Source: JAABYT01 sp041581935 (GTDB taxonomy: Bacteria; Pseudomonadota; Gammaproteobacteria; HK1). From it: 17,633 nt of DNA. Below are positions 6,777 to 15,282 of this stretch, piece after piece. The stretch's first letter is position 1, and each line of letters begins with the position of its first letter. The DNA is taken from contig JBFICP010000044.1 in NCBI GenBank assembly GCA_041581935.1, forward strand, positions 1-17,633. The letters run 5' to 3'. The translations under genes were made by a program, and so were the position numbers. The notes beneath the pieces were generated by a model, which was given only the letters and a program-made list of their open reading frames with translations, was not told the origin of the DNA and did not search any database.

Positions 6777-9700
6777 TCAGGATCTCCCGAGAAGCGAGTT
6801 GATGTTCTCGAGTAACTCGCTTTCGTGATAGGGCTTGCCCAGATAACCGTTAACGCCGATTTGCGTTGCGTAGTCGCTGTGTTTCTTCCCGGTGCGGGAG
6901 GTTATCATGATGATCGGTAAATCCTTGAGCGTGTCATCTTTGCGAATAGTGGCGGCCAGCTCGAAGCCATCCATACGCGGCATTTCGATATCGAGCAGCA
7001 TCAGGTCGGGCCGCCGTTCTTTCAGCAAAGCCAGCGCCTCGACACCGTCCTTTGCGGTAAAAACATCAATGCCATTTCGATTCAGCAGTCGTTGGGTAAC
7101 CTGACGCACGGTAATGGAATCGTCTACCACCATCACGGTGGCGGCGTCGGCACTAGGCACGTCTTTCTGACCGAAGGTGCTCGGGGCGCGAGCGACTCCA
7201 TGCAACGAGGCGGCACGGCGCATGAGCGCGGGTACGTCGAGTATCATGGCGACGCGTCCGTCGCCGAGCACCGTGGCGCCGCTCAACCACTGGATTCCGG
7301 CGAGCTGCGGCCCGAGCGCCTTGACGACAATTTCGTGTCGCCCGATGAGATTTTCCACCAGGAACGCCATGCGATGCTCGCCCGCATGCACCAGGACCAC
7401 GGGATGTGGCTGGTTGGAGTCTTCGTAATCCGGCTCACCGAATTCCAGCATCGTGCCGAGGTGGGCGAACTGGTATCGGGAGCCGGCGTATTCGAATGAC
7501 GGTGTTTGCTCGGTCTCCAGTCGCTGTAGGTTCTCGCCGGAGACCCTCACTACGCCTGCGACATTTGAAATCGGCAGCGCAAAGTTCTCGTCGTCCACGA
7601 CGACCAGAAGCGCCTGGTTGACGGCCAGCGTGAACGGGAGCCGAATCGTGAACACGCATCCCTGCCCGGGCCGGGAAGCAATATCAAGTGTGCCGCCGAA
7701 CTGCTTGATGTCGGCGTTGACGACGTCGAGTCCGACACCGCGCCCCGAAATTTGGGTAACCTCCTGCATGGTGCTGAAACCGGGCTCGAGGATCAGCTGG
7801 AAGAGCTCTTCGTCGGTAAGTCGGGCGCCGGCAGCGACTAGATTTTTCTGCACGGCCATTTGGTAGATCGCGTTCTGATCGAGTCCGCTTCCATCGTCCG
7901 AGACCTTGATGACGACTTCGGGCCCGGATCGTGACACCGCAATCTTGAGCGTGCCGATCTCGCGTTTGCCGAGCTGCTTTCGCCTCTCGGGTGACTCGAT
8001 ACCGTGATCGACGGCGTTGCGAAGAAGATGCTCCAGGGAAGGCGTGATTCGCTCGAGAATAGTTCGGTCGAGACGAATCTCCTCGCCCTCCACCACCAGC
8101 TCGACGCGCTTGTCGAGCTCGGTCATGGTGCGACGCACGAGTCTACGAAACCGCTGTACCTGCTCGGAGAAAGGCAGCAGGCGCGTGCGCATGAGCCCCT
8201 GCTGCAAATCTTTGCTGACCCTCGACTGCTCGGCTAGGATGTCGTCGGATTCGCGCGCAATGCCGCCGAGAATTTCGCGAATGCTGCGTAGATCGGAAAC
8301 ACTCTCGAGCAACGAGCGTGATAGCTGCTGCAAATTCGAAAAGCGGTCGAGCTCGAGCGCATCGAACTCCTCCTTGGACTCGGTATCGGCCGCTTCGTCC
8401 TTGCGGTGCCGGACCTGCACTTCGGTTTCGACCTCCAGTCGCCTCAACTGGTCGCGAAGGCGAGTGATGGTCTGATCCATCTCTTCGAGGTTGTACTTGA
8501 ACGAACCGACCTGCTGTCCGAACCGTGACTGGGAGATGGTGAGCTCCCCGGCGTAGTCGGAAAGGTTGTCGAGAAACGCCGACGAGATTTGGATGCGCTC
8601 ACCCTTGTCGAGAGCAACCAGACGCCCGTTACCGGCTCCCGTAGCCTGGGCAGGGACCACGGCCCCGCCGCGGGTAACCTCCGCAAGCCCCGAGGTCGTG
8701 GAAGCCTCGTTGGCCGACGTCGTCGATGCCTCGATGGCGGACACGCCGGGCGACACGAGCTCGTCCATGCGGGTGATCAAATCCTCGACTGACCGGAGGT
8801 CGGACTTCTCCCGCGCGGACTTGAGCAGCTCTTCCAGCCGGTCGTGACAATCTTCGATGAGGTCGAGGAGCTTCTCCGATGGCGACAGGTGCTCCTCGGC
8901 CACCATCATCAACAGCGACTCCATGGAGTGGGCGAGATCGCCCACCTCGGTGAGTCCGGCGGTGCGCGCACCGCCCTTGAGCGTATGCAGCTCGCGCTGA
9001 AGCTCGGTGACGAACCGGGGATCGTAGGTAGTCTCGCGCCAATGCTCGACGATGGCCTGGCTCAGTTCGAGAATACGCTCGGCCTCGCCGACGAAAATGC
9101 GCCGGGTATCGTCATGCTCGGCGGGCACCGAGTCCGCTTGCTCGGCCACCTCCGCGCGCGAAACGCCGGCGGCGGCCGCGGTATCGTCCGCGGATACAGC
9201 CAGGTCGTCGGAGCCGACGTCGCGATGCCGCGCGAGCAGCGTGCGAGCACGCTCGGAAAATGCGTCGACGTCGAGGCCGCTTGGCTGACGCGCACTCAAG
9301 GCATCGATGAGCCCCGGGAGACGATCGCTCGCGTCCGTGACGAATTCCAGGATTCCGCGGCTGATCGGGCAGATGCCCTCGATGACCCGGTTCAGCAGAT
9401 TCTCCACCGCCCAGGCGAACTCGCCGACGTCACTTGCACCGACCAGGCGGCCGCTGCCCTTGAGCGTGTGGAACGCGCGGCGAACGGTTATCAACGCGTC
9501 ACGGTCAGCGGGATCCGCGTTCCAACGGATGAGGCAATCTTTGAGGACCTGAATGACCTCGCGGGCCTCCTCGATGAACACCTGGATGATGTCGTCGTCG
9601 ACCGCGAGCTCGATTTCGGCAATCCGCTCCCGGCGCGCGGCTGCTGCCGAAGCGACATCGACGTCCGACTTTTCGTCGCGTCCTTGAGCGGCGCTGCGCT

Positions 9701-11384
9701 CGAGCGACCGAATGCAGTCCTCGGTAAACTCCAGAAGCGCGTGGTCGTTGGGTTGCAGGCCGACAACCGACTCGAGGTAGTACTCGAGGCCCACCAGGGC
9801 GTCCGCGAGCGCATCGAGTGTCTCCGGGCGCGGCGAAAAGGCTCGGCCAGACAGCAGCGTTGATGCGCAGCGACCCCAGTCGCGAAGCAGATCCGCGGCG
9901 CGCTCCAGAGACAACATGCGCAGGCTGCCCTCGACGACGCTGACGTGACGGGAGATCTCTTCGAGCAGATTGGCATCGCCAGGATCGCGCAAGTTTTCGC
10001 CGATAATGTGCTTGATGGCCGCGAGCTCGGTGGTCGCTTCCCCCACCACCGCCGTGACCAGGCGCAGGTACTCGATGCTGTTGAGCTCGGTGTTGCCGGG
10101 CTCGGCGGTGACCGGCTCTCCGCTCTGCAGCTCGGTCGAGCTGAGGCCTTGCTCGGCGATGCCGTCGAGTGTGGAGTCCACGCGCAGCAAATCCCGGGCG
10201 ATCCCCATCAGCACCGAGTCGCTGAGCGCGCCAGGAGAGTCCGCGAAGCTTCGCAACTGCTCGACGTGCGACGCCACGAGCTTGCGGCTGCGGCCGAGAT
10301 TGAGCAAGCCGAGGGTATCGGCGACGCGCCGCAGCTTATCCGCCACCGAGGCGAGATCGGATGCCTCTGCACCGCTCTGGCGCACGTACGTGTCGAGCGC
10401 CGTCTTGACGCTGGCAAGATCTTCCTTGATGCCGGCCGTAACGACCTTGAGTGAGTCCAGATCGGGCCCGCAGAGAATGCGCTCGGCGCGTTCGGATGCT
10501 TGCTCGCCGACGAACAGCTCATCGAGACGGTAAGCCGCACGAACGGAGCTGACCCGGGCCGTAGTCGACGTCGCGCGGGCAAGATAATAAAGCAGATTCT
10601 TCACCAGGTCGGCCGGCGCCGTTCGCGCAAGCGCCGCCCCACCTTCCCTCGATATTTCCTTCAGCTGCTGATCGAGCAACCCCAGCAGGCGACGAACGGA
10701 CACGCTCGCCTCCAAGCCACCGTCGCGAAGAGCCTCGATGACGCCGGCGGCAATCCACCACAGACGCACACTCGGTGTTCCACTACAGAGTTTCTCGCAT
10801 CGCGCCACCACCGCCTGCATCAACGACAGGCCCGTTTCATCCACCGTTCCCTGATACCAGTCGAGCAATCCCTTCTGGTAGTAAGCGCGAAGCCGGCGGG
10901 CAATCTCGCGAAGCTGCTCCTCATCAAGGTCGTGAACCTTGTCGGGAATCGGCAGCTCGATATCCAGATCCGGAGCGAACAGCGCATTTTCCGATAACAG
11001 AGGTTCGCCGCGCAGACAGCGCAGATCGTTCAGCAGCGGCATGAATATGGTCGGCGTATCCCGGTGACCCGCACGCAGATAATTGAGATACTCTCCAAGC
11101 TGGAGGATGCTCCGTAAAAGCAGCTCGCATATCTCGTCATTGGCGTCGCTGCTGTCGGCGCGCTGAAGCATTCGGCACAGGCTCTCCATCTCTTCCAACA
11201 GCAGGCATGCACCATAGTACTCGAGCATTTCGAGCACACCGTGCACGCTGTGCAGCGCATCCGCGCAACTTTCTACGTAGTGCGCGGAGTCAGAGTCTTC
11301 CGAGAACTTCTCGAGCGCGGCTCGTGCCTGCGTCAGCGTGTCCTCGATATCGCCCTGCACCCATTGGAGAGTGGCGTGATCCAT
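6777..11384 (-). CDS. chpA: ChpA, multi-phosphotransfer hybrid CheA-type histidine kinase
   Basis: Central kinase of the pilus chemosensory system, 1535 residues (Pseudomonas ChpA is near 2470). Order of parts: a FimL/ChpA-type N-terminus with an Hpt-like helix around H45 (ALHSVHGVLEML); a long helical region 157-420; a degenerate Hpt at 440-512 with S482 where the His should be (SVVEGSLRML); an intact Hpt with H639 (AFHTLKGSGR); an intact Hpt with H800 (ELHTLKGGAR); a Thr/Ser-rich linker 880-915 with a short EASTTS repeat; dimerisation and linker helices 931-1075; ATPase with N-box N1123/D1126/H1127, G1 box DDGSGL 1163-1168 and G2 box GRGVGLD 1214-1220; a CheW-like domain 1253-1390; and a C-terminal receiver with D1421/D1422, D1465, T1495, K1517. 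All catalytic residues are present. It is shorter than the Pseudomonas protein because it has fewer phosphotransfer domains. It starts 68 bases after pilJ and should phosphorylate PilG and PilH. Confidence 0.97.
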   Translation of the reverse strand: MDHATLQWVQGDIEDTLTQARAALEKFSEDSDSAHYVESCADALHSVHGVLEMLEYYGACLLLEEMESLCRMLQRADSSDANDEICELLLRSILQLGEYLNYLRAGHRDTPTIFMPLLNDLRCLRGEPLLSENALFAPDLDIELPIPDKVHDLDEEQLREIARRLRAYYQKGLLDWYQGTVDETGLSLMQAVVARCEKLCSGTPSVRLWWIAAGVIEALRDGGLEASVSVRRLLGLLDQQLKEISREGGAALARTAPADLVKNLLYYLARATSTTARVSSVRAAYRLDELFVGEQASERAERILCGPDLDSLKVVTAGIKEDLASVKTALDTYVRQSGAEASDLASVADKLRRVADTLGLLNLGRSRKLVASHVEQLRSFADSPGALSDSVLMGIARDLLRVDSTLDGIAEQGLSSTELQSGEPVTAEPGNTELNSIEYLRLVTAVVGEATTELAAIKHIIGENLRDPGDANLLEEISRHVSVVEGSLRMLSLERAADLLRDWGRCASTLLSGRAFSPRPETLDALADALVGLEYYLESVVGLQPNDHALLEFTEDCIRSLERSAAQGRDEKSDVDVASAAAARRERIAEIELAVDDDIIQVFIEEAREVIQVLKDCLIRWNADPADRDALITVRRAFHTLKGSGRLVGASDVGEFAWAVENLLNRVIEGICPISRGILEFVTDASDRLPGLIDALSARQPSGLDVDAFSERARTLLARHRDVGSDDLAVSADDTAAAAGVSRAEVAEQADSVPAEHDDTRRIFVGEAERILELSQAIVEHWRETTYDPRFVTELQRELHTLKGGARTAGLTEVGDLAHSMESLLMMVAEEHLSPSEKLLDLIEDCHDRLEELLKSAREKSDLRSVEDLITRMDELVSPGVSAIEASTTSANEASTTSGLAEVTRGGAVVPAQATGAGNGRLVALDKGERIQISSAFLDNLSDYAGELTISQSRFGQQVGSFKYNLEEMDQTITRLRDQLRRLEVETEVQVRHRKDEAADTESKEEFDALELDRFSNLQQLSRSLLESVSDLRSIREILGGIARESDDILAEQSRVSKDLQQGLMRTRLLPFSEQVQRFRRLVRRTMTELDKRVELVVEGEEIRLDRTILERITPSLEHLLRNAVDHGIESPERRKQLGKREIGTLKIAVSRSGPEVVIKVSDDGSGLDQNAIYQMAVQKNLVAAGARLTDEELFQLILEPGFSTMQEVTQISGRGVGLDVVNADIKQFGGTLDIASRPGQGCVFTIRLPFTLAVNQALLVVVDDENFALPISNVAGVVRVSGENLQRLETEQTPSFEYAGSRYQFAHLGTMLEFGEPDYEDSNQPHPVVLVHAGEHRMAFLVENLIGRHEIVVKALGPQLAGIQWLSGATVLGDGRVAMILDVPALMRRAASLHGVARAPSTFGQKDVPSADAATVMVVDDSITVRQVTQRLLNRNGIDVFTAKDGVEALALLKERRPDLMLLDIEMPRMDGFELAATIRKDDTLKDLPIIMITSRTGKKHSDYATQIGVNGYLGKPYHESELLENINSLLGRS
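6784..6788 (-). promoter_or_regulatory. Ribosome binding site supporting the TTG start of chpC
   Basis: GGGAG on the minus strand, inside the last codons of chpA, lies eight bases before the TTG at 6775. It is the main reason for accepting this rare start codon. Confidence 0.6.
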
Positions 11385-11452
11385 TTTCGAAGTACTTTTA
11401 TGTAATCCTGATTAATTTTGATCCTGGCAGGTTGAAGATCATGGAAACGTGG

Positions 11453-13693
11453 TCAACGTGGTGCCGGGCGAAACGGTCGGATATCCGACGCCCGTTCCTC
11501 GGAATCTTCACGCTTGACCGACCGGGCCTCCTCGCTTGCGGAGGCACTTGGGTGCAAATCGATGACATTGGGGTCGAATGAGTCCGGCAGACGAAATCCG
11601 GCAACCGAAGTCTTGAGCGCTTCGGCAAGATCCGCGAGGTTGCCGACGGATTTCGCGGTGGCGTTGGCGCCGGCGCGAGTCTGCGTCGCAATGGTGCGGA
11701 TCGCAGACATGGTCTTGGCAACCGCGCTTGCGCGCTCCGCCTGCTCTTGCGAGGTCGATGAGATCGACTCGATGAGAGTTGCCAACTGTTCGGAGACACT
11801 TTCAATTTCAGCGAGTGACGTGCCGGCTCCCTGGGCGAGCAGTGCACCGGAGACGACACCGGTGGTGCTTTTCTCCATGGACTCAATGGCCTCGACCGTA
11901 TCGGCCTGAATGGTTTTGACCAGCTGCTCGATGCGCTTGGTTGTCTGGCCGGCACGCTCCGCGAGACGCTGCACCTCGTCGGCGACCACGGCGAAGCCGC
12001 GGCCGGATTCACCGGCCATGGACGCCTGAATGGCCGCATTCAATGCCAGCACGTTCGTCTGGTCAGCAATATCATCGATGAGCCCCACCATCGAGCCGAT
12101 TTCCTGCGAGCTCTCGCCGAGCCGCTTGAGTCGTTTTGCCGTGTCCTGAATGGTAAGGCGGATGTCGTCGAGCCCGTCGATGGTCTCGCGGACCTCGCTC
12201 GCGCCCTTATTGGCGATTGCCACCGAGCGCTTCGCAACAACGCTCGACTCAGCGGCGTTGGCAGAGACCCGCTCGATGGAGTCCGCCATGTCCTGCATGG
12301 TGGCCGCTGCTTTTATTATCTCTGCGTTCTGGCGATCGCTCGCCACACTCACATGGACAGCGCGTGTGCGCGAGGTATGCGCCGCCTCGGCGACCGCTTC
12401 CGCGGTGTTGTCGATGCGCGCCACGAGATGACGCAACGCATCGATAGCGTAGTTGAACGCATCGGCAATGGCGCCGGTGATGTCCTCAGTAACGGATGCA
12501 TATGCGGTAAGGTCACCCTCGGCCAGATCGCTCATCTCGTCGAGCAGTTTGAGAATCGAATCCTGGTTGCGACGATTCCGTTCGCGGCTTTCGAGCTCGC
12601 GGCGGCGTACCTCCTCGGTATGAGCGCGAGCATCCCGGATGAGCTGAATGCCGAGCATCACGAGACACGACAGTGCGAGAACGCCGAAAACGATCACCGC
12701 CATCGTGTACTGGTTACCGGCGGCGCTGGCGCGGTTGTAGTTATCCTGCAGTGCCTGTGTTGCCTGAAGGAAAGGCACACTGCCAGCATCGATCATGTTG
12801 GCTGCTTCGTGCAGCTCGATCAGCGACGCGGAACGATCGATGAACGAGTCGATGAGACCCGCGCGATTGGCGAACAGGCTCGCCAACCGTTCGACGCCCT
12901 GTCGCGCCACTGGATCCTCGATCCGAAGATTGGGGTCCGCTCGATCATCGCCCAGAAGTCGCGCCGTGGTCCGAACAAAGTCCGCAACGTCGCGTTTCAA
13001 GCTGATTACGGCAGCTGCAGTGTCGGCACCACCAGTGAGAATGCGACTGACATCGAAGGACATGCGCTCGAGCCTTACCAGCTGTCGGCCGACGAGTGAT
13101 ACCTGCTCCGCCGACGCGGTGCCCGAGGCAACTGCACCGAAAACCTCCTGTGTCGTCAGCCGTGCCGAGGAGAACAACGCGTTCAGGCTCTTGCCGTTCT
13201 CGCGCATGGCCGCCGCGGTCTGCGCCCCGGAGAGAATCGTTTCGATGTCCTCCCGCATGCCATCCCAGCTGACCTCTATCGCTTCGAGCTGCGGAGCCAC
13301 TCGTGGCGGCAGCGGTGGCAGTGGACCGGCCGCTTCGCCCTTGCGAAGCCTGTCGAGCATGGCCTGCATTTCGGTGCCGTGGGCCTTGAGCCGCGCCAAT
13401 CCCTGAACATCCCCGAGCGCCGCAGTTTGCGCGTCGCGGGGAAGCTGCTGAGAACGCAGCTTCAGCTCGTTCATCACTCCGACGTACTCGGCATCGGCGT
13501 TGCTGTGCCGGCGCGCGAGCGAGTGCGCCGCGAAAATCAAGGCCACGAATATGAAAAGTAATGAGGGCAATACCACGCGCCACGTCTGCCGCGGGCGACG
13601 GCGGCGCGAAATCTTCGCGTCCACGGTGGTGCCGGACACTTCCTCGGCAGGGGCCCCGGCAAGCTCGCGACGGGATTTCTTCCACAGTTTCAT
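11453..13693 (-). CDS. pilJ: PilJ, methyl-accepting chemoreceptor of the Pil-Chp system
   Basis: Inner-membrane receptor of 746 residues that signals to ChpA through PilI. A basic cytoplasmic N-terminus of about 38 residues (SRRRRPRQ) precedes membrane segment 39-58. The periplasmic domain covers about 60-328, the second membrane segment 330-352, and the HAMP about 353-425 (EMSDLAEGDLTAY). The signalling domain has its hairpin tip at 542-575: IADQTNVLALNAAIQASMAGESGRGFAVVADEVQRLAER, a PilJ-type tip. After the normal PilJ ending VAGFRLP (698-703) there is a 43-residue charged tail, probably disordered. The ATG at 13693 lies 15 bases after pilI. pilK, the methyltransferase gene that follows pilJ in Pseudomonas, is absent. 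A 68-base gap separates pilJ from chpA. Confidence 0.96.
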   Translation of the reverse strand: MKLWKKSRRELAGAPAEEVSGTTVDAKISRRRRPRQTWRVVLPSLLFIFVALIFAAHSLARRHSNADAEYVGVMNELKLRSQQLPRDAQTAALGDVQGLARLKAHGTEMQAMLDRLRKGEAAGPLPPLPPRVAPQLEAIEVSWDGMREDIETILSGAQTAAAMRENGKSLNALFSSARLTTQEVFGAVASGTASAEQVSLVGRQLVRLERMSFDVSRILTGGADTAAAVISLKRDVADFVRTTARLLGDDRADPNLRIEDPVARQGVERLASLFANRAGLIDSFIDRSASLIELHEAANMIDAGSVPFLQATQALQDNYNRASAAGNQYTMAVIVFGVLALSCLVMLGIQLIRDARAHTEEVRRRELESRERNRRNQDSILKLLDEMSDLAEGDLTAYASVTEDITGAIADAFNYAIDALRHLVARIDNTAEAVAEAAHTSRTRAVHVSVASDRQNAEIIKAAATMQDMADSIERVSANAAESSVVAKRSVAIANKGASEVRETIDGLDDIRLTIQDTAKRLKRLGESSQEIGSMVGLIDDIADQTNVLALNAAIQASMAGESGRGFAVVADEVQRLAERAGQTTKRIEQLVKTIQADTVEAIESMEKSTTGVVSGALLAQGAGTSLAEIESVSEQLATLIESISSTSQEQAERASAVAKTMSAIRTIATQTRAGANATAKSVGNLADLAEALKTSVAGFRLPDSFDPNVIDLHPSASASEEARSVKREDSEERASDIRPFRPAPR

Positions 13694-13708
13694 TACTTGT
13701 CGTTTCGC

Positions 13709-14251
13709 CTATGCAGCCACCTGCATGAAAGCCGGCGCGGCGATCAAGGCAAGAACATCGAAGACTTCCCATGTTTCGCCGGCAACGTGAAAGCTGCCGA
13801 CCACAAACGGGGAAAGCCAGTTCTCGGAAGCGGCCGCGTCCGGCAGCCGCTGCTCGTTGAGAAAATGCTTTACGCCGAATACCTCTTCGACCGCCAAGCC
13901 GGAGAGGATCTCGTCTTTCTCGATGACGAGCACTCTGGAATCACGATTGAGCGCCGCCGGTTGACCACGCAGGAACCCATGCAGATTCACGACCGGCAGC
14001 AGTGCGCCGCGCAAATTGGCGATTCCCATCAACCAATCCTTTGCGCCGGGTACGCGCGCAAGCTTTGGAAGATGCGTCACCTCGCTGATGTCCGCCATCG
14101 AAGCGACAAGTCGTCGTTCGCCGATCGAGAATCCTATGCCACGCCAAACGTCGCCCACACTCTGTTCGTCGGGCGAAGTGCCGACTTCGCCCTGAGCCCG
14201 ACGTTCCATATCGCGCAATATGGCGATCGGATCGTTGACGTTTTCCTGCAT
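13709..14251 (-). CDS. pilI: PilI, CheW-type adaptor of the Pil-Chp system
   Basis: Cytoplasmic coupling protein of 180 residues that joins PilJ to ChpA. An N-terminal helix of about 30 residues (DPIAILRDMERRAQ) precedes the CheW domain (35-175): VWRGIGFSIGERRLVASMADISEV, the CheW signature GIANLRGALLPVVNLHGFL (76-94), then SRVLVIEKDEILSGLAVEEVFGVKHF. The pattern FSIGERR, the HGFL motif and the position of VEEVFGVKHF follow Pseudomonas PilI as recalled. The ATG at 14251 is preceded by GAGTG. The gap is 21 bases from pilH and 15 bases to pilJ, so it is clearly part of one operon. Confidence 0.96.
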   Translation of the reverse strand: MQENVNDPIAILRDMERRAQGEVGTSPDEQSVGDVWRGIGFSIGERRLVASMADISEVTHLPKLARVPGAKDWLMGIANLRGALLPVVNLHGFLRGQPAALNRDSRVLVIEKDEILSGLAVEEVFGVKHFLNEQRLPDAAASENWLSPFVVGSFHVAGETWEVFDVLALIAAPAFMQVAA

Positions 14252-14272
14252 GTTTCACTCGTGGTCAGCGTG

Positions 14273-14644
14273 CTATTGAGTCGTGCTCACATTACGCCGT
14301 ACCGCGTCGATGAGCTCCTGCGCCCGGCACGGCTTGGTTAGGTATTCGCGCGCACCCTGGCGCAATCCCCATTCCCGATCGCTTGCTTCGTTACGGACGC
14401 TCAGAATAACCACGGGTATGCGGGCGGTGTCCGGATCGCGGTTGATTCTGCGCGTTGCCTGAAATCCGCTCATGCCGGGAAACACCACATCCATCAATAT
14501 CAGATCCGGCCGCTCGTCCCGTGCTCTTGCGATTCCCTGCTCGGCGGAGGTCGCCGACGAGGTCTTGAATCCATTCTGGATCAACAGACGCGAGATATGC
14601 TCCAGAACAGTCGGAGAATCATCGACAATGAGTACGTGTGCCAT
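14273..14644 (-). CDS. pilH: PilH, single-domain response regulator
   Basis: Stand-alone receiver of 123 residues. It has D8/D9, phospho-acceptor D52 (LILMDVVFPGMSG), S82 as switch residue and K104 in EYLTKP. SDREWGLRQGAREYLTKP matches PilH, and the start MAHVLIVDDSPT is the usual PilH opening. I chose the ATG at 14644, which has GGAG nine bases upstream, over the TTG at 14659, which falls inside that ribosome binding site. In Pseudomonas PilH acts with PilG to set the balance of pilus extension and retraction. It lies 24 bases after pilG and 21 bases before pilI. Confidence 0.95.
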   Translation of the reverse strand: MAHVLIVDDSPTVLEHISRLLIQNGFKTSSATSAEQGIARARDERPDLILMDVVFPGMSGFQATRRINRDPDTARIPVVILSVRNEASDREWGLRQGAREYLTKPCRAQELIDAVRRNVSTTQ

Positions 14645-14653
14645 CGGTACGTT

Positions 14654-14657
14654 CTCC
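14654..14657 (-). promoter_or_regulatory. Ribosome binding site that sets the pilH start
   Basis: GGAG on the minus strand lies nine bases before the ATG at 14644. It overlaps the alternative TTG codon at 14659, which makes that longer start unlikely. Confidence 0.6.
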
Positions 14658-14668
14658 AACTGTCAGAG

Positions 14669-15073
14669 TCAATGTTTACCGTTCAATACGTGCTCTTCGA
14701 TTGCGCCGAGGAGCTCGTCTCGCGTAAACGGCTTGGTAAGGTACTGCTCGGAGCCGACGATGCGTCCACGCGCGCGGTCGAACAAACCGTCCCTACTCGA
14801 CAACATGATGACCGGCGTCTTTTTGAAAAACTGGTTGTGCTTGATGAGCGCGCAGGTTTGATACCCGTCGAGGCGCGGCATCATGATGTCGACGAATATG
14901 ATGTCGGGCTCGTGATCGACAATGCGAACGAGCGCCTCGAAGCCATCGATCGCGGTAACGACCTTGCAGCCAGCGTTTTTCAATAACGTCTCGGCGGTAT
15001 GGCGAATGGTCTTGCTGTCATCGATGACCATCACCTTGACGCCGCTGAGACCGTTCTCATTCCTTCCGGTCAC
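14669..15073 (-). CDS. pilG: PilG, single-domain response regulator
   Basis: Stand-alone receiver of 134 residues and very typical of PilG: VKVMVIDDSKTIRHTAETLL, IIFVDIMMPRLDGYQTCALIK and GRIVGSEQYLTKPF are nearly identical to the Pseudomonas protein as recalled. Catalytic residues are D18/D19, D62, S92 and K114. In Pseudomonas PilG promotes pilus extension and twitching and is tied to cAMP signalling through FimL and FimV. The start is a GTG at 15073, with a purine-rich run (AAGGGGGGAAA) about ten bases upstream; no in-frame ATG precedes the domain. It is the first gene of the pilGHIJ-chpAC operon and lies 209 bases after the pseudokinase gene. Confidence 0.96.
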   Translation of the reverse strand: MTGRNENGLSGVKVMVIDDSKTIRHTAETLLKNAGCKVVTAIDGFEALVRIVDHEPDIIFVDIMMPRLDGYQTCALIKHNQFFKKTPVIMLSSRDGLFDRARGRIVGSEQYLTKPFTRDELLGAIEEHVLNGKH

Positions 15074-15282
15074 GGCCTAATTTCCCCCCTTCGGGCCGCA
15101 CTCCGACGTGACGGGGATATGCACTCAAATCCTAGTATATCCGCCTCCTGAATGCATTCGCTGAACCACTGTCAGAACAGTGGCTTGCCGATGGTCCATG
15201 CAGTTTTTCTTGAAGTTCGAAATGCTCGCACGAGAGCCGGTCCCGGGGCTTGCCCGCGGCCGCCGCGCGCGCCGTCGGGGGC
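15074..15282. other. Intergenic region upstream of pilG
   Basis: This 209-base gap separates the pseudokinase stop from the pilG start. I see no credible small gene. It holds a possible minus-strand -10 box (15134-15139), a perfect 7-bp hairpin (15166-15172 with 15177-15183, loop of four), and a very G+C-rich stretch (about 15240-15290) near the stop codon. The hairpin has no T-run on either side, so a standard terminator is not supported. Confidence 0.6.
15134..15139 (-). promoter_or_regulatory. Possible -10 element of a pilG promoter
   Basis: The minus strand reads TATACT, one change from the consensus, in the context GGATATACTAGG and about 60 bases before the pilG start. No good TTGACA-like -35 box is found 16-18 bases upstream, so the promoter would be weak or activator-dependent, or not real. 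Confidence 0.3.

Noticed and set aside
8844..9863. Long plus-strand open frame (339 codons) opposite chpA
   Set aside because: It mirrors the codons of the Hpt region of ChpA in a G+C-rich gene and shows no family features; such antisense frames are common at this composition.
15166..15183. Hairpin as a terminator of the pseudokinase gene
   Set aside because: The stem is only seven base pairs and is followed on the minus strand by TTCAGCGAATGC rather than a T-run.
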